DNA of 64,000 nt from Byssothecium circinans (GCA_010015675.1 ML976978.1:1495683-1559682), one strand, 5' to 3'; numbered from the stretch's first letter, positions 34,012-46,239 are shown. Notes: generated by a model not told the origin, from the letters alone. Numbers and translations: made by a program.

Positions 34012-34533
34012 GGCGCGAGGATATGTATTGTTGTAGCTACGCGATGTCAGCCTTCTCAAGCCTGATATGTAGCCTTCTGTCGTACAGTAGTTGGGTACGC
34101 TGGCGCCACTGAGTGAGGTAATGAAAAATCGATGGAAGATACACCACCATATGATGCAATTCGGGGTTGGATGAGATGAATGTAGTATTGCGGCGCGACA
34201 AGCTCTGCGGTCCTAGAAGACATTGGATATCCGGAGAGCTGGCAATTTATCGTGGAATACTAATGAGAGGAGCCGACAAGTCAATCTCCTTACGCATCGT
34301 GAGCTTTGTTACGATTTCGCAGTATGGAGTCAGATGTGACGTTGAAGAGATGTTCGGAACAAAAGCCGAGTTTGCGGACCCTGTTCGGCTGAGCGCTCGA
34401 GCCACCCATGAAAGCATCCATCACTAAATTTTTCCCAAAGCTGCCATCACCACTCTACATCATCACAACAACACTACCGCCCATCCATCTTTTGACCGCA
34501 AAGCCTCTTCCTTCACCTTCACATATATCCAAC
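34012..34533. other. Divergent promoter region
   Basis: Lies between the minus-strand unknown gene and the plus-strand GrpE gene. No other feature seen. Confidence 0.5.
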
Positions 34534-35300
34534 ATGCTTCAAAGAACACTCTTCCGCGCCTCGCGACAGGCTGCGCGCCCGCTGAAAAAAGTCCAACCCA
34601 CTGCTGCCTTCGCCCCGATACGACAACAAGCCAGCGCGCGAGCAGTTCCCGCCATCCGATGGTATTCCGATGCGGCACCAGCAGCAGAGTCGAAGCCCGG
34701 GGAATCTGGCGAGGCAAAGAAGGACGACACAGCGCAATTGAAGGAAACGATTGAAAAGAAGGACAAGGAGATCATTGACCTAAAGGTACGCATTCCCCCA
34801 GCTCATCCACAACCCAACCCCATCCACTCGAAACCGTCCCAATACTAACCTTCCGATTCCCCCAGGACAAATACCTCCGCTCCGTCGCCGACTACCGCAA
34901 CCTGCAAGAGCGCACCAAGCGCGAAATCGCCGCCGCCAAAGACTTCGCCCTCCAGCGCTTCGCCCGCGACCTCGTCGAGTCCGTCGACAACCTCGACCGC
35001 GCCCTCTCCACCGTCCCCGAAGCTAAACTCACCCCCGAGAACCCCGATCTCGTCACCTTGCACGACGGCCTCAAGATGACGGATTCCATCCTGATGAACA
35101 CGCTCAAGAAACACGGCCTGGAGCGCTTCGACCCGAGCCCTGAGGGCGAGAAGTTTGACCCGAATGTGCATGAGGCCGTGTTTCAGACGCCGATGCCGGA
35201 TAAGGAGGATGGGACTTGCTTTCATACGCAGCAGAAGGGGTTTTTGCTGAATGGGCGCGTGTTGAGGGCCGCGAAGGTCGGTGTGGTGAAGAACTCGTAG
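34534..35300 (+). CDS. mge1: Mitochondrial GrpE nucleotide exchange factor
   Basis: Exchanges ADP for ATP on matrix Hsp70 during protein import and folding. Two exons: 34534-34785 and 34866-35300, 228 residues, close to the usual size. The N-terminus (MLQRTLFRASRQAARPLKKV) is basic and suitable as a matrix targeting peptide. It is followed by an acidic linker and the long coiled coil (LKETIEKKDKEIIDLKDKYL, then SVADYRNLQERTKREI), then FARDLVESVDNLDRAL and the beta-wing domain with FDPNVHEAVFQTP, GFLLNGRVLRAAKVGV. The splice AAG|GTACGC...CCCCAG|GAC preserves the helix. The ATG at 34534 is preferred over the upstream in-frame ATG at 34408 because it yields the targeting signal directly. Confidence 0.94.
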
Positions 35301-36296
35301 GCATCATCTTGCTCTGATGTCTAGACTAGTGTTGGTTTGTATTTCGTTTCGATGGTAAAAAAGCGTGTAAGAATATGGTTCTGTATGACAAGACGAGAAA
35401 AGGGGCTCTCTATGGCTGGCTAGGCTATCTCTTCTGGTGGTTATGGTTCCGGCATCTTGGGCATTACGGGCGTTGCGTATCTCTCGTCTTTTTATGCGCG
35501 TTCTCGGCATCTCTGTGTATGTATATATTCCCCTCTCCTCTGCACACATTTTACTTCTTGGAAAACTTGGGTGAGCGGATAGAGGGTTATCTGCCACCAT
35601 TACTGTACAACTGTAATCTTCCCAATGGAAAAGTAAAAGAGAGCAAAAGAGTTATATGTTCTGCTGCGGAAGGATGGCATGATCGGGCAATGAATATTGT
35701 TTGATTGCTTCAAGTGAGCTTGATCGCTCGTACTATCATAAATAATGTCTCATTCTCGTGCGGTTCTTTCGAACTTGACAGAGACTGTGCTACTGCACCT
35801 CGGTCTAGAGCACCCTTTTGATGAACACCAAACCATGCAGTACTGTAACCCAGGGATGGAAGGAACCTAAGCCGCACCCGAGAGTAAGTTTTTCGAGAAA
35901 AGTTCCAAGGTGGAATCGTGTGTCGGAGACTGTTTTGCAATCCAAGCAATGCTTTACGCAATTTCTGATTCTAATCTGTGTCGGGAAATGGCGGTAGCAA
36001 AGGAGGGCTCTGCGCGACATTTCCAGGACTCGCGTGATGAGAGATGTGGTTGCTCTCCGTAATGTTGTCGACCGTGTTGTTTGTGCTGTTGTTGGAAAGT
36101 GTGTGACTGTCGGTGGAAAGTGTGTGACTGTCGGTGGAAAGTGTGTGACTGTCGGTGGAAAGTGTGTGACTGTCGGTGGAAAGGGTGTGACTGTCGGTGT
36201 CGTCAAACGGGTTGGCGTTCTCAAGTTCTGCAACCACAGCATCCCTAGAAGGTCACGGTCAACGTAGGTAGGTAAGAGGTCTTGCAACACTCTTCT
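35301..36296. other. Intergenic between GrpE and Rpb3 genes
   Basis: The genes converge here. It contains the minisatellite at 36094-36198. The frames on the minus strand across the minisatellite (36290-35805, 36237-35971) are open mainly because the repeat unit is a multiple of three; no family is recognised. Confidence 0.5.
36094..36198 (+). repeat. 21-bp minisatellite, five copies
   Basis: Five head-to-tail copies of a 21-bp unit beginning GGAAAGTGTGTGACTGTCGG; the last copy has one substitution (T to G). Read on the minus strand one frame encodes a DSHTLST heptad repeated five times. It lies about 100 bp beyond the Rpb3 stop codon. Confidence 0.95.
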
Positions 36297-37493
36297 CTAC
36301 CAGCTAGGGCCTCCGCCATATGGAGTTGCCCCGAACGGTGTCGTTGAACCCGCACCTGCGTTCCCGTTGCCCCATACGCTACCGCTACCGCCATATCCGG
36401 GCGTTGTGTAGCCGGGATCGTTGGCGTAGCCCCCGCCGTTCATCGTCGGACTCTGCGCGCCATCGCCGAAGCCTGCATTTTGATCATCGGTACTGCCGTT
36501 GAGCTCGTGAATGACATCAGCGAGTTTCTGCTGCAGACCCTTGATACCGCGGCCGACGACTTGGTCAGGGTCGAGGCCGCCCACGGTTTCCACATCGAAG
36601 AAGAAACGATTAGGAACGGCGTCGTAGTCGAAGGGCTCATCTTCGTTGGGGTGACCGCCGTCGAGATTCACACGCTCTTCATCCACGGGCCTGATTGTTG
36701 TTAGAATGTGTAGAAGAGTACACCAATAAGGGTCAAAAGTCTGGCAATACTTCAGGTTTACCAAGAATTGACAGAATTTGGCTCGGACGCTGCAGAAAAG
36801 GTATAACTTACCACTCCTTCTTCGGGTCGTCGCCCTCGTACCATAGATCCAGATGGTGCAGCTTGTTCGCGGGGTCGTACTCGAATCCTATCGCCGCGCT
36901 CGGTGCCCACTTCGCATGCTCTTTCGCAATTCCCTTCTTCGCGATGCAGCGCATGTGGATCGCCTGGCCCCTCCTCAGCTTGACGATACAGCTGCCCTGC
37001 TTGTCCTCGTCGGTGAGCACCGGCTGGCCAACTTGGTCGTTGACCGGATGTGATGATGGAATCAAGTCGCGCGCATACACTTTCATAATCTCATCGGACT
37101 CGCACTTCGCATTCAGCGTGAGCACCACGGAGCACTGATCACAGTACGACTCGCAGTCGCAGTCCCGCGAATACACCATCTCCTCGACACCCCGCGAATT
37201 CAGCGGGATCAGACCTAGGCGGTGACATATGAACTCGTCGGCGAGCACAGAGGTATTGTCGAATACTTCCACGATATCGATGGCTATGGTGGGGATCTCG
37301 GCGAGCATGTAGCGCCGCAGCGAGTTGGCTGTCTCAAGGTTGAAATTTTGGATGATGAAGTTAGCGCGCGTGGAATTTGCCTAGAGCCTTGTTAGTCGCT
37401 TGAATGGAGAGATCGATGCTGGCGCAAAAGAGCGCGGCATACCTCCAAGAAGCGCACGTTGATGGCTCCGCCTTCGACGTCGTAAGGATCCAT
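36297..37493 (-). CDS. RPB3: RNA polymerase II subunit Rpb3
   Basis: Core alpha-like subunit that dimerises with Rpb11 and starts polymerase II assembly in the nucleus. Exons 37493-37443, 37380-36812 and 36690-36297 join in phase to 337 residues. The N-terminus [17 protein letters not shown] is followed by [20 protein letters not shown], then [22 protein letters not shown] and HRLGLIPL. The zinc-binding cluster is [10 protein letters not shown]. The remaining part has [20 protein letters not shown], and [20 protein letters not shown] before a Gly-rich tail ([15 protein letters not shown]) typical of filamentous fungi. Splice sites are GT-AG and each exon boundary restores the family sequence. 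It converges with the GrpE gene. Confidence 0.95.
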
Positions 37494-39095
37494 GGTCGCG
37501 GCAGCGGGCGGAGGGTATCGTCGGTTCAGAAGAGGCTTGCGGATGAGCGCGATAGACGACGTGTCAAGGCGGTGGTGGCGTGGGTAGTCGGTGTGGAGAG
37601 GCGGAGTTCTGTTGTAGTGAGAGAGATCGCGTCGAGGTTGTTCTTGAACAAAGATCCAGTCCCTTGTTGATGCCGCGGCTAAGCTATACCTTATTCGGCT
37701 TAGCGAGCGCTGTGCCACAAGGCAAGCCGCATTCACTCGACCGCAAAGCTTTGAATGACTAATGTCTCAAGGAAAGGGGGAGGCTATGTGACCGAGACTT
37801 CTCGTTCATCATCTGCCGAGCTGCGTGTCCGATGATTCCGCTCAGGAGCGGGAAAGGCATACTGATGACGCTGGGCTGATGAAGGCACCGCGTTCATTTC
37901 ACCGAGACACTATCTGCCTACGATTATTGTATGGGTTTGCGAACAGATGTAGAATGCCTTGAGCTATGACAGCACTTCGCCATAGAGAGTTGCCTCAGTT
38001 GCTAGGCTAATACATCGACCCAGAATGCTGCACTACTTATTGAACAGAGTTGTGGAGTGTTTGAAGAAAGACCAGGTGCCAATACCTCAAGGTATGAGAG
38101 ATTTTAAATATTCCATGCACTCATCTTCCCGTTCAATGTTCTGCAAGATCATTGGGCAACATAATCCTCCAGCTCAAGGAGCTTCATGTTTCGAGCCTAA
38201 AGTGACACTTGAGTGCGGCATGTGGTATTCGAGCCGTGGTAGGACAGAAGGCATCACGGCTTTGACGCTGCTGATCGGACGGTGTCTCCAAACGCTGTTG
38301 GATATTGTCTTGTCTTGACGCCGCAATGCCGTCCGTGCAATGAAGTACGTTATTGTCGTACCTCTGCTTCGACCATGGCCAGAGCGGGATGAACGGATGC
38401 CGATTGGAGCATGCAAATCAAAACAAAGTCACAAGAAATTGAACGACTCGATCGTAAAACAAGGAAATCTTCAGACAAGAGAAGCCACATATACAGACTT
38501 GACTCAATGGATAGGGGAAGGAAGATCAGTTGTTATGTGGGCCTATAGTATCTTTGTCTAGAACCGTCTGTATGCGAATCGAAACCGGCATGAGTGACTG
38601 TACCGCAGGACATCGTGAATCGGGCGTAGCGCACGCCGTAAGATAGCCTTCCAAATGATCCCGTGAGAGATTCATCACCCCTTTCAAGGCTGAGTTCGGC
38701 GTTGTTGTGACTTACGACTGCTTGTGGCATCTGGTCAGCAAGGCTGTTCGTCCGCAGCGTCATTATCGTCCGGTTGGATGGTAGGTCGCTGTGGGCTCCG
38801 CCGTGGGCCGAGGGTAGAGCGATGATGGAATCTACGCGGAGAGGCAGTGCAAGTGCCCAGGTCTGAGGGCGGGTGGCCAATGTGAAGGAAAGTCAGGAGG
38901 CAGAAGGTCGTTGGCTGGGTCTATCCAAGCTCGCTTGGTAACGAGGCGGAGCAAGCATTGCGAGACGGTTCCAGCAAGTGAGACAGCGGGCAACTTCTGA
39001 CTTTATAACTCCAGTCCTCTCTCCCCAAACACAGTTTTGAACAGCAACATTATACACCGCACTTTACTACCGGATACTTAAGGCGCTGTGGAAAC
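37494..39095. other. Gene-free stretch
   Basis: Upstream regions of the divergent Rpb3 and calcipressin genes. The frame 38880-38533 on the minus strand (115 codons) matches nothing known to me and is not called. Confidence 0.45.
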
Positions 39096-39938
39096 ATGGC
39101 CATGACGGACATTCCTTCCCCGCAGCATTCGCGAACTTCGTCTAGATCCAAGTCGCCACTATCCTTGGATCTTTCCGACCTCCCGCCGCTGGTGCAACCA
39201 TCACCTCCGTCAAACACTCTCATAATCACAGTACGTACCTCCGCACCCTATATCAAGGCTCCCCACTAACAGTCCCAGAATCTGCTCGAACCCGAAATCT
39301 TCAAGCCTTCCAACCTCGTCCAGATCCGCGAAACCATCAACAGACATGGCGCAGTCCACACCTGGGCGCCGCTCAAGTCCTTCCGCCGAATCGTCGTCTC
39401 CTTCTTCGATGTTGAATCCGCAGTCGCCATCCGCCAAAAGGTAGACGGCGAACAGATAATGGGCTGTCGCGTGCGCGTCTACTTTGGACTGAATACCCCG
39501 CTGAACCCCACCGACCAGCATCTGCCGCTCCCCAAGTCAGACAAGCTGTTCTTCATCTCGCCGCCGCCTTCGCCACCCATGGGCTGGGAGATGCGCGACG
39601 AGGGACCTCCAAATCAGATTGTCCATGCGGAGGACCTAGCGGCGGCGTTGGCGAAGTTGCATGCTGACCCGCACAACTACCCCTCACCTACCGCGGAGGA
39701 TGGCGATAGGGATTTGGTGATGACCAGGAGGAGGACCGGGAGTTCGACGATTCTTTATCACCCAGAGGATCATGGAGACAGCCCGAATTTGCCTGCGATT
39801 GCGGTTGTCGACACAACGGAGAGTCTGCCCGGAAGCCCGGGAGATGCTATGGAGGGCATAGAAGGCCCCATAGCTTCGCAAAAAGCCCAGGGCAAGACAC
39901 TCGCTACGGCGAGACCACCGGTGGAGCTTATCCACTGA
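39096..39938 (+). CDS. Calcipressin (regulator of calcineurin)
   Basis: Binds and modulates the Ca2+/calmodulin phosphatase calcineurin. Exon 1 39096-39230 and exon 2 39279-39938 give 264 residues. An N-terminal SP-rich lead is followed by an RRM-like fold (NTLIITNLLEPEIFKPSNL, SFRRIVVSFFDVESAVAIRQ), then the family signature FFISPPPSPPMGWEMRDEGP with its SP repeat, the usual phosphorylation target. After this comes VHAEDLAAALAKL, STILYHPEDHGDSPNLPAIAVVDT, a conserved fungal block that includes a PxIxIT-like PAIAVV, and a C-terminal PPVELIH. Start ATG 39096 is followed two codons later by a second ATG. Identification is strong from the SPPxSPPxGW motif. Confidence 0.93.
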
Positions 39939-40617
39939 TCCTCTCTATCTCTCCTTTCTCTTCCTGTACTATAGCTAAAAGTGTCACGGGGGTTTAGTGC
40001 TACGGCGTTGGTCGGGGTATAGTTTGACGATGGAAAGACTATCGGGAAATGCTAGAGTATGGTATGGTTTGCATGAGCACTGGCTGCGGATACGGATATG
40101 GATACCTTTTGCTACTTAATGCAGAGCTACTGCTACCTGTAATCGATGCTACTCTGAATGAATCTCTGTAGGGAGATCTTTCTCTCGGTACTTCTCTAAA
40201 GCGATCTGTCGTGATATAATCTACCCCTCTTCAACACAATTGCAGTTCTTCCGACCAAGAAGGGCAGTGCAAAGCCAAGGACGATGCAACTGAAGTCTCA
40301 CACAGATACTGTCTTGGGCCATCTGGGCAGGCTCACTCGAATGACAGATTGCGGCATGTGCGAGCAGCAGGGTAATGCAGGCCATCTTGCAAGGAATCCT
40401 AAAGTTCGTTGTGCACACTCCCGAGGTCGCCTCTTGATCCGGCGTCGGTTTCGAGAGGGTCTCAGCACGTGATGCCAGGCTCGGCAAATTGTTTTTCCAT
40501 CGCTTAGCATCCCCACGAAAAATCGAAATCCGCTTGGGAACTTCAACAACAAGCGAACCTCGACAATCTACTAACGTTGCAGCACCCGCGCACCTCGACG
40601 ACGAAGACGACGTCAAG
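39939..40617. other. Promoter region of the ribosomal protein gene
   Basis: No gene. CTAAC followed by TTGCAG at about 40571-40581, shortly before the eS6 start, looks like the branch point and acceptor of a 5'-leader intron, which is common in fungal ribosomal protein genes; the donor was not pinned down. Confidence 0.4.
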
Positions 40618-41472
40618 ATGAAGCTCAACGTCTCCTACCCACAGAATGGCACGCAGAAATTGATCGAGATTGAAGATGAGCGCAAGCTCCGCGTCTTCAT
40701 GGACCGCCGCATGGGTCACGAAGTCCCCGGCGACAGTGTCGGCGACGAATTCAAGGGCTACATCTTCAGAATCACCGGCGGCAACGACAAGCAGGGCTTC
40801 CCGATGAAGCAGGGTGTCATGCACCCGACCCGTGTCAAGCTCCTCCTGTCCAAGGGCCACTCCTGCTACCGTCCCCGCCGAACTGGTGAGCGCAAGAGGA
40901 AGTCTGTCCGCGGCTGCATCGTCGCCATGGACCTGTCCGTCCTCGCTCTCTCCATCGTCAAGAAGGGCGACGCAGAGATCCCCGGTGTAACCGACATTGT
41001 CCACCCCAAGCGTCTCGGTCCCAAGCGTGCTACCAAGCTCCGCCGCTTCTTCGGCCTCAGCAAGGAAGATGATGTGAGTTTTCTCATAGCTTCTTCGCCA
41101 ATCCTCTGCAAGTGCAAGGGTTGAGTCTGAGTCGATTCTGACGACCTGTGTAGGTTCGCAAGTTCGTCATCCGCCGTGAGGTCCAGCCCAAGAAGGAGGG
41201 TGCGAAGCCCTACACCAAGGCCCCCAAGATCCAGCGTCTGGTCACTCCCCAGCGCCTCCAGCACAAGCGTCACCGCATCGCACTGAAGCGTCGCCGTGCG
41301 GAAGCTTCCAAGGATGCCGCCGTAAGTCCTCATATTCTGTTCACAAGACTCAGTTGCTGATACACATGGCACACAGAACGAGTACGCTCAGATCCTCCAC
41401 AAGCGCATCGGCGAGTCCAAGGCCGCCCAAGAGGAGGCCAAGAAGAGGCGGGCATCTTCTATGAAGCATTAG
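40618..41472 (+). CDS. RPS6: 40S ribosomal protein S6 (eS6)
   Basis: Component of the small cytoplasmic ribosomal subunit and a TOR-pathway phosphorylation target. Exons 40618-41073, 41154-41321 and 41377-41472 give 239 residues, the usual length. Diagnostic sequence: [54 protein letters not shown] and [17 protein letters not shown], then [20 protein letters not shown] after the second splice. The C-terminal RRASSMKH carries the RRxSS phosphorylation site. Introns are GT-AG, 80 and 55 nt. Codon use is biased to C-ending codons, as expected of a highly expressed gene. A possible leader intron lies just upstream. Confidence 0.97.
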
Positions 41473-41846
41473 AGGGTGGTTATGAGTGCATGACTTCGTG
41501 GAATGATCCCTTGGCGTCGGCTCGAAAAGGTATGGGTACCGATATGTTCGAAACTCTCGGGTTATTAGGCATGGGAGTCACATACCGGAGACTGCTCGTT
41601 GCAGTCGGTTCTTAAATCAATCAATGCATCATTCACGAGGGCGACTACGCCATTGGATATGTATGAATACGTAATTTGACTTCAGAGGTTGTTGGCCACT
41701 TGTGGAGGCGTCCTTATTGACGACGTACCATGACATGGAATGATCGCTTACAGTGACCGGACAGCTTTTTCACCAAATCAAGTAAGGACACGACTGGATT
41801 GAACAGCTACCAGACATCAGCAAAGTCCCAACTTCACCCTCCACCT
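41473..41846. other. Convergent 3' region
   Basis: Between the eS6 stop and the stop of the minus-strand WD40 gene. No other feature seen. Confidence 0.5.
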
Positions 41847-44673
41847 CTATCGTATCACAGCCCCATCCTCCCTCTCAATTCCATGCAAGCTCTCCAGAAT
41901 CTCACTGCCACCCAACTGCCCCGGGCCACTGCCAATCCCCTTCTTGCCGCCCGCCCAAATCTCATGGAACCTAATCGCCGCATCACTAGCGGCCACAACA
42001 ATACACCCTTCCTCCACACTCCGCTTCCACCACACACCGTCTTCACCAGTCGTCCGTCCACTGCCCCCAGTCACTGTTGATGCCGCTGGATCCGCACTCC
42101 CCGGATACGCAACAGCGTACAGTGCACGGTTCTCATCGTACCACGGGATAGCGACAATTTGTTCGCAGCTCGGCCATGCAAAGACGGCGATGCGGTAGGG
42201 GTGTTCAGGCTGTGCGAAGCCGAAAGTAGCGGCGATTTCCCTGCGTGTCTGGCTCCATATCAGACTTGTAATCTGAGCGGCGCAATCGATGGTCGCGAGA
42301 CAGGCGCCGGAGATGGTGTGGTAGAAGTGGATGCAGCGATCATTCGAACCGCCGCCGACGGCGACGAGACCACGCTGCCAGGGACAAAACGCTATGGCTT
42401 TGATGGCGGCATTGAGCTCCCACTTGTGCTTGGCTTGGGTGCAAGGGACATTTATAACGGTACCGTGGCCAAGTGTCACCGTATAGATGCTCTCGCCATG
42501 GGTTCCGTAGCGGACGTCGACGGTGCTAGCGGAGTCGGTGGTGGTGTTATTGATGGAGTTTTGCAGAATCTTCTTTGTTTCGAAAAGGAAGCAGGCGTTG
42601 TCATTGCCGCCGCTTGCGAACAGTTCGCCATCGATGGACCAAGAGAGCCCGCAGACTTGTTGCGTGTGGATCGTCATACGGGCAAGTAGAGTCATTGCTC
42701 CGTTCCACCCGAAGAGGGCACTTTCTATTTCTGAAGGCCATTCGATGCTGTAGAAGTAGACATGGCCGGCTTCATCACCGATGAGCAATTCTTCCGTACA
42801 TACGATCAGGCAGCGGTCACGGCGAGATGGTCGTTTCACAGTCGTTGGTCTGAAGGCGACACATGAGATTGGTTTGGGCTGTGTGGCATCGAAACGCGGC
42901 TCGGAGTCTAGTGGGCTCCATAGGGTGATACGACCGTCAGCTCGACCTACGGCGAGGATTGCTTGACCGCCTTGTGTTGAGGAGAAGGCCAATGACGTGA
43001 CATGCTGAACATCGCCTAACACCGGGGTAGACAGTGTGTTGACGGAATCAGGTGTATCGACGCCCTTCTTTTCCGACCACAGGTGCACATAGTTGCCTAG
43101 CCCCACTGCGAGGCATTTTGTGGTGTGGGAATATGCGAGGAGAGAGCAGTAGTAATCGTCTCGTAGCAGAGGAGCATCTAAGACTGTGTTCAAAGTCAGT
43201 GATGAAGCGCAGACAGGAGCATTAACCTATCTGAAAGGTAGAACTGGCACGGTCTTTCTTGCATTCGATCGTGCTCGGGTCGGCCCTTCTGGTCAAGGTC
43301 AGCGGTAATGTCAATTCATGTGGGACGCAAAACAGACGCGCTCCAACAACATCCTTCGTCCAAGCATTGTCTCTCCAGACATGCCTGGTGTGGGACTCAG
43401 GTGATGGTGTGCTTTGCGAGTTCGCCGGTGAAGAGCTGTTGGCTGGGAACGAATGCTCCAATATTCTGTCAGTCTGATCTATGCCGAGAGCTAATGCAAG
43501 GCGACGTTCATACGCCTCGAGCTCTGCTTCAGGGTCAGAGCGACTTAGAAACATAGAGGTGTATAGTGGGGCGTTTGTGCCGCTTCCGAGCATCCCACCA
43601 CTACCATTGGGGACCCCTAGGACAGTGTCATTGAATGCAGAAGAGCCGCCAACGTGCCACACAGCACCTGCGCTGATTTGGCGAGTTCCTAAAGTGACTG
43701 AACCGCGTCGAATGGCCGGGTTGCCACCGCGTCGATTTACATATGCGCGACCAGTGAGAACAGAGTGCGTTTCTCGAAGGCTTCTCAACTCTTCGTTCAA
43801 GCGCCCACTTCGACGAAGCCGTCGACCGAAGGGATCCGCGGGAGAAGAGCTCCCAGCTTCCAAGCGTTCTGATGGCCTGTTGAGCTCAAAGCTATCCCGC
43901 GATACATTAGGTGGTCGACGAGACCCGATGAAACGGTCTGGTGTATGGGCTTGATGTCGTGGAGGGGACAGCAAGCCGCCACGGGTGGCCCATTGGCTAG
44001 GTCGGAGGGGAGAGCTTGCATAGCGGAGAGGGAGCCGTGAAAGACGAGCTGATGAAGTGGCAATGTCGCTTATGTTAGGAGTCTTTATTCGTCCCGGTCC
44101 ATCAGAATCACTGTTACTCGCGACTGTGACTGGTGTTTGAGGCGGCGATATGTGTCTCTCGGTAGTTAATATGGAGGGTATGTCACAAGCATTTCCCTCG
44201 TGTAAATCTGCCAAAGAAGTGTGTTCACTTGAGGCGTGGTTATTTGAGCCATCCGACAACTAGTCGGAGACTTGTCTGGGATGACGGCCTGCGTCGGGTA
44301 GAGAACGATAATTCAAACGGGAAGAAGTGAATGGACGAAATGAGACGCTGTTTAGATATTTCATTCGTCTTTTGATGGGGGAATCGTCGGAGGACGGCGG
44401 TGATGCCAGGTCCGGTGAGAGGTCTGGGATATCTTGGAGGGGCAGCGCGCTGAAGCGGGAGGGACCTTTGACTTTCGTAGGAGTATCTGGAGGGGTTGGA
44501 AGTAGGCCATCTTCGCCAGCATCGCGAAAGAAGAGGCAGCTCCGCACCTTTCGTGGCGACACTGGAGATGTTGGCGACAGCCATCCTTCAGTGCTGGCAG
44601 TCTTGGATGGGGATAGCGGGGGCGTAGTATAGCCTGAATCCGACGCAGATTCCTCATCGTCGACGTCGTTCAT
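41847..44673 (-). CDS. Ama1/Mfr1-like APC/C activator (Cdc20/Fizzy family), in-frame TAG
   Basis: WD40 activator that would recruit substrates to the anaphase-promoting complex, most like the meiotic Ama1/Mfr1 group. The 5' part (44673-44263) encodes SASDSGYTTPPLSPSKTAS, typical of the fungal N-terminus, then reaches TAG at 44262-44260. The same frame continues directly with SDGSNNHASSEHTS, the C-box-like TPDRFIGSRRPP, and FNDTVLGVPNGSGGMLGSGT to 43227. After a clean intron (43226-43184) the propeller follows: VLDAPLLRDDYYCSLLAYSH, then LAVGLGNYVHLWSE, GRADGRITLWSPL and QVCGLSWSIDGELFASGGND. The protein ends AVIR, carrying the Ile-Arg tail that binds APC/C. No good donor/acceptor pair removes the TAG, and the next in-frame ATG lies beyond the C-box. 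It could be a nonsense allele, a sequence error, readthrough or an unusual intron. Confidence 0.75.
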
Positions 44674-45042
44674 GCTGCAGAATGTCTCCGAATTCAGTGG
44701 GCTGGCGGCTGAGTTATAGAATCCCCACCATGTCGAGGCGAGCGAAGGTCAGCGGCACCGGGCGAAGAGGGGCGGAGGTGAAGGGAGAGCCTTGCGGACG
44801 GAGTGCTGCTGCGTGGTTATTGCTGCTGGGTTAGTAATAGCAATGTTGCTCGAGTGTTTGCGCTTAGGTTCTAAGGACGAGAGGAATGTATGGCGATGGA
44901 GTCGGTGGCATCAGCCTTCCTCGATGTCTGAGGCGTGGGGAAGGAGCTTGGCGGGCAAACGGGAATCTGGCGGGCGCATGACATTGAAGGTAGCAACGTC
45001 GAACGGAACACCGGACCACTCTCACGACACAACACTTTGGAT
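44674..45042. promoter_or_regulatory. Divergent promoter of APC/C activator and BET4 genes
   Basis: 370 bp between the two divergent start codons; no specific sites identified. Confidence 0.45.
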
Positions 45043-46239
45043 ATGGCAAGCGTAAGTGGATACATTTCAAAGGCTACGTGCACATCATGAGAGAACTACT
45101 GACAGCTTGACAGCACGGCATCTCCCGCGCCGCAGTTCCAGCTGTCCGCACCAAAGAAGCGCAACAAAAAGAGCAAGAGCGGATCACCGCATACAAAGAC
45201 CTCACGAGCTTGGTCAACGCTAAGGTAAGACTGCGAAAATCTAGGCAGTACGGTAAACTGATTTTGTGCCTCAAAGATCGCGGAAAGACAGTACACAGTA
45301 GAAGTCCTCGGCCTCGTGACCAAGCTGTTGACTGAGAATCCGGAATACTACACTATTTGGAACCACCGGCGGCGAGTCCTGAACGCTTTGTTCTCGACTG
45401 CTGTCGGAGAAGGCGACACAGCTCACAGTCCTGGAGAGTTGATCCAAGGCGATCTTCTACTCACATTTACACTACTACGGAAGTTTCCAAAATGCTACTG
45501 GATCTGGAACCACAGGAATTGGCTATTGCATAAGGGAGAGAGCGAGTTAGGCGTGGGAGCGAGTGCCAACATGTGGGCGGGAGAATTGCAGCTTGTCAGC
45601 AAGATGTTGCATGCTGATAGCCGGAATTTCCACGCCTGGAGCTACCGACGATATGTTGTAGAGCAGCTTGAACGTCTCCCTGCGCCTGTTCACGATACGC
45701 TCGGCAAGAGTCTCACAGAGTCTGAATTTGACTACACGACCAAGATGATCAAGACTAATCTCTCCAATTTCTCTGCCTGGCACAACCGGAGCAAACTGAT
45801 ACCCCGTCTGCTTAACGAACGCAACGCCGATTCGAAGGCACGGCGTACGCTACTGGACTCGGAACTTGCGTTGATTTGCGAGGCCATCAACACTGACCCG
45901 TTTGACCAATCTATCTGGTTCTATCACCAATATCTTATGTCAACCCTCTCTCCGAGCTGTCCGCCCGAAGATCTCATCGTGCTTGATCTCGACAACAGTG
46001 ATCGCCAAAAGTACTACGAGCACGAGATGGAGTACATTAGAGAGATTCTAGAGGACGAATCGGATTGTAAGTGGATATACGAGGCTTTGCTGCACCTGGC
46101 ACCGGCGTATTTAGAGGTTGAAGCGGAGACGAAAACATTCTCGACGAAGGACATGATATCGTGGTTGGAGGAGCTGAAACGGCTCGATCCGCTCAGGAAA
46201 GGGAGGTGGCGTGACCTCGCCGAGCGCCTGCATCTTTGA
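45043..46239 (+). CDS. BET4: Rab geranylgeranyltransferase alpha subunit
   Basis: Forms the type II prenyltransferase with the Bet2 beta subunit and attaches geranylgeranyl groups to Rab GTPases. Exon 1 is only nine bases (45043-45051, Met-Ala-Ser), then 45114-45224 and 45277-46239, 360 residues in total. The joined start reads MASHGISRAAVPAVRTKEAQ, matching the family MxxHGxxR start, which confirms the tiny first exon. Five PFTA-type repeats are visible: YYTIWNHRRRVL, CYWIWNHRNWLL, NFHAWSYRRYVV, NFSAWHNRSKLI and DQSIWFYHQYLM. The tail DPLRKGRWRDLAERL is typical of the family. All introns are GT-AG. The stop lies 18 bp from the stop of the convergent small gene. Confidence 0.94.

Noticed and set aside
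36094..36198. CRISPR-like array
   Set aside because: The 21-bp copies are contiguous without spacers, and the genome is fungal.
40543..41004. Minus-strand 153-codon frame
   Set aside because: Antisense to the eS6 coding exon.
42159..42689. Plus-strand open frame of 176 codons
   Set aside because: It is antisense to the WD40 propeller and has no family resemblance; a coding shadow.
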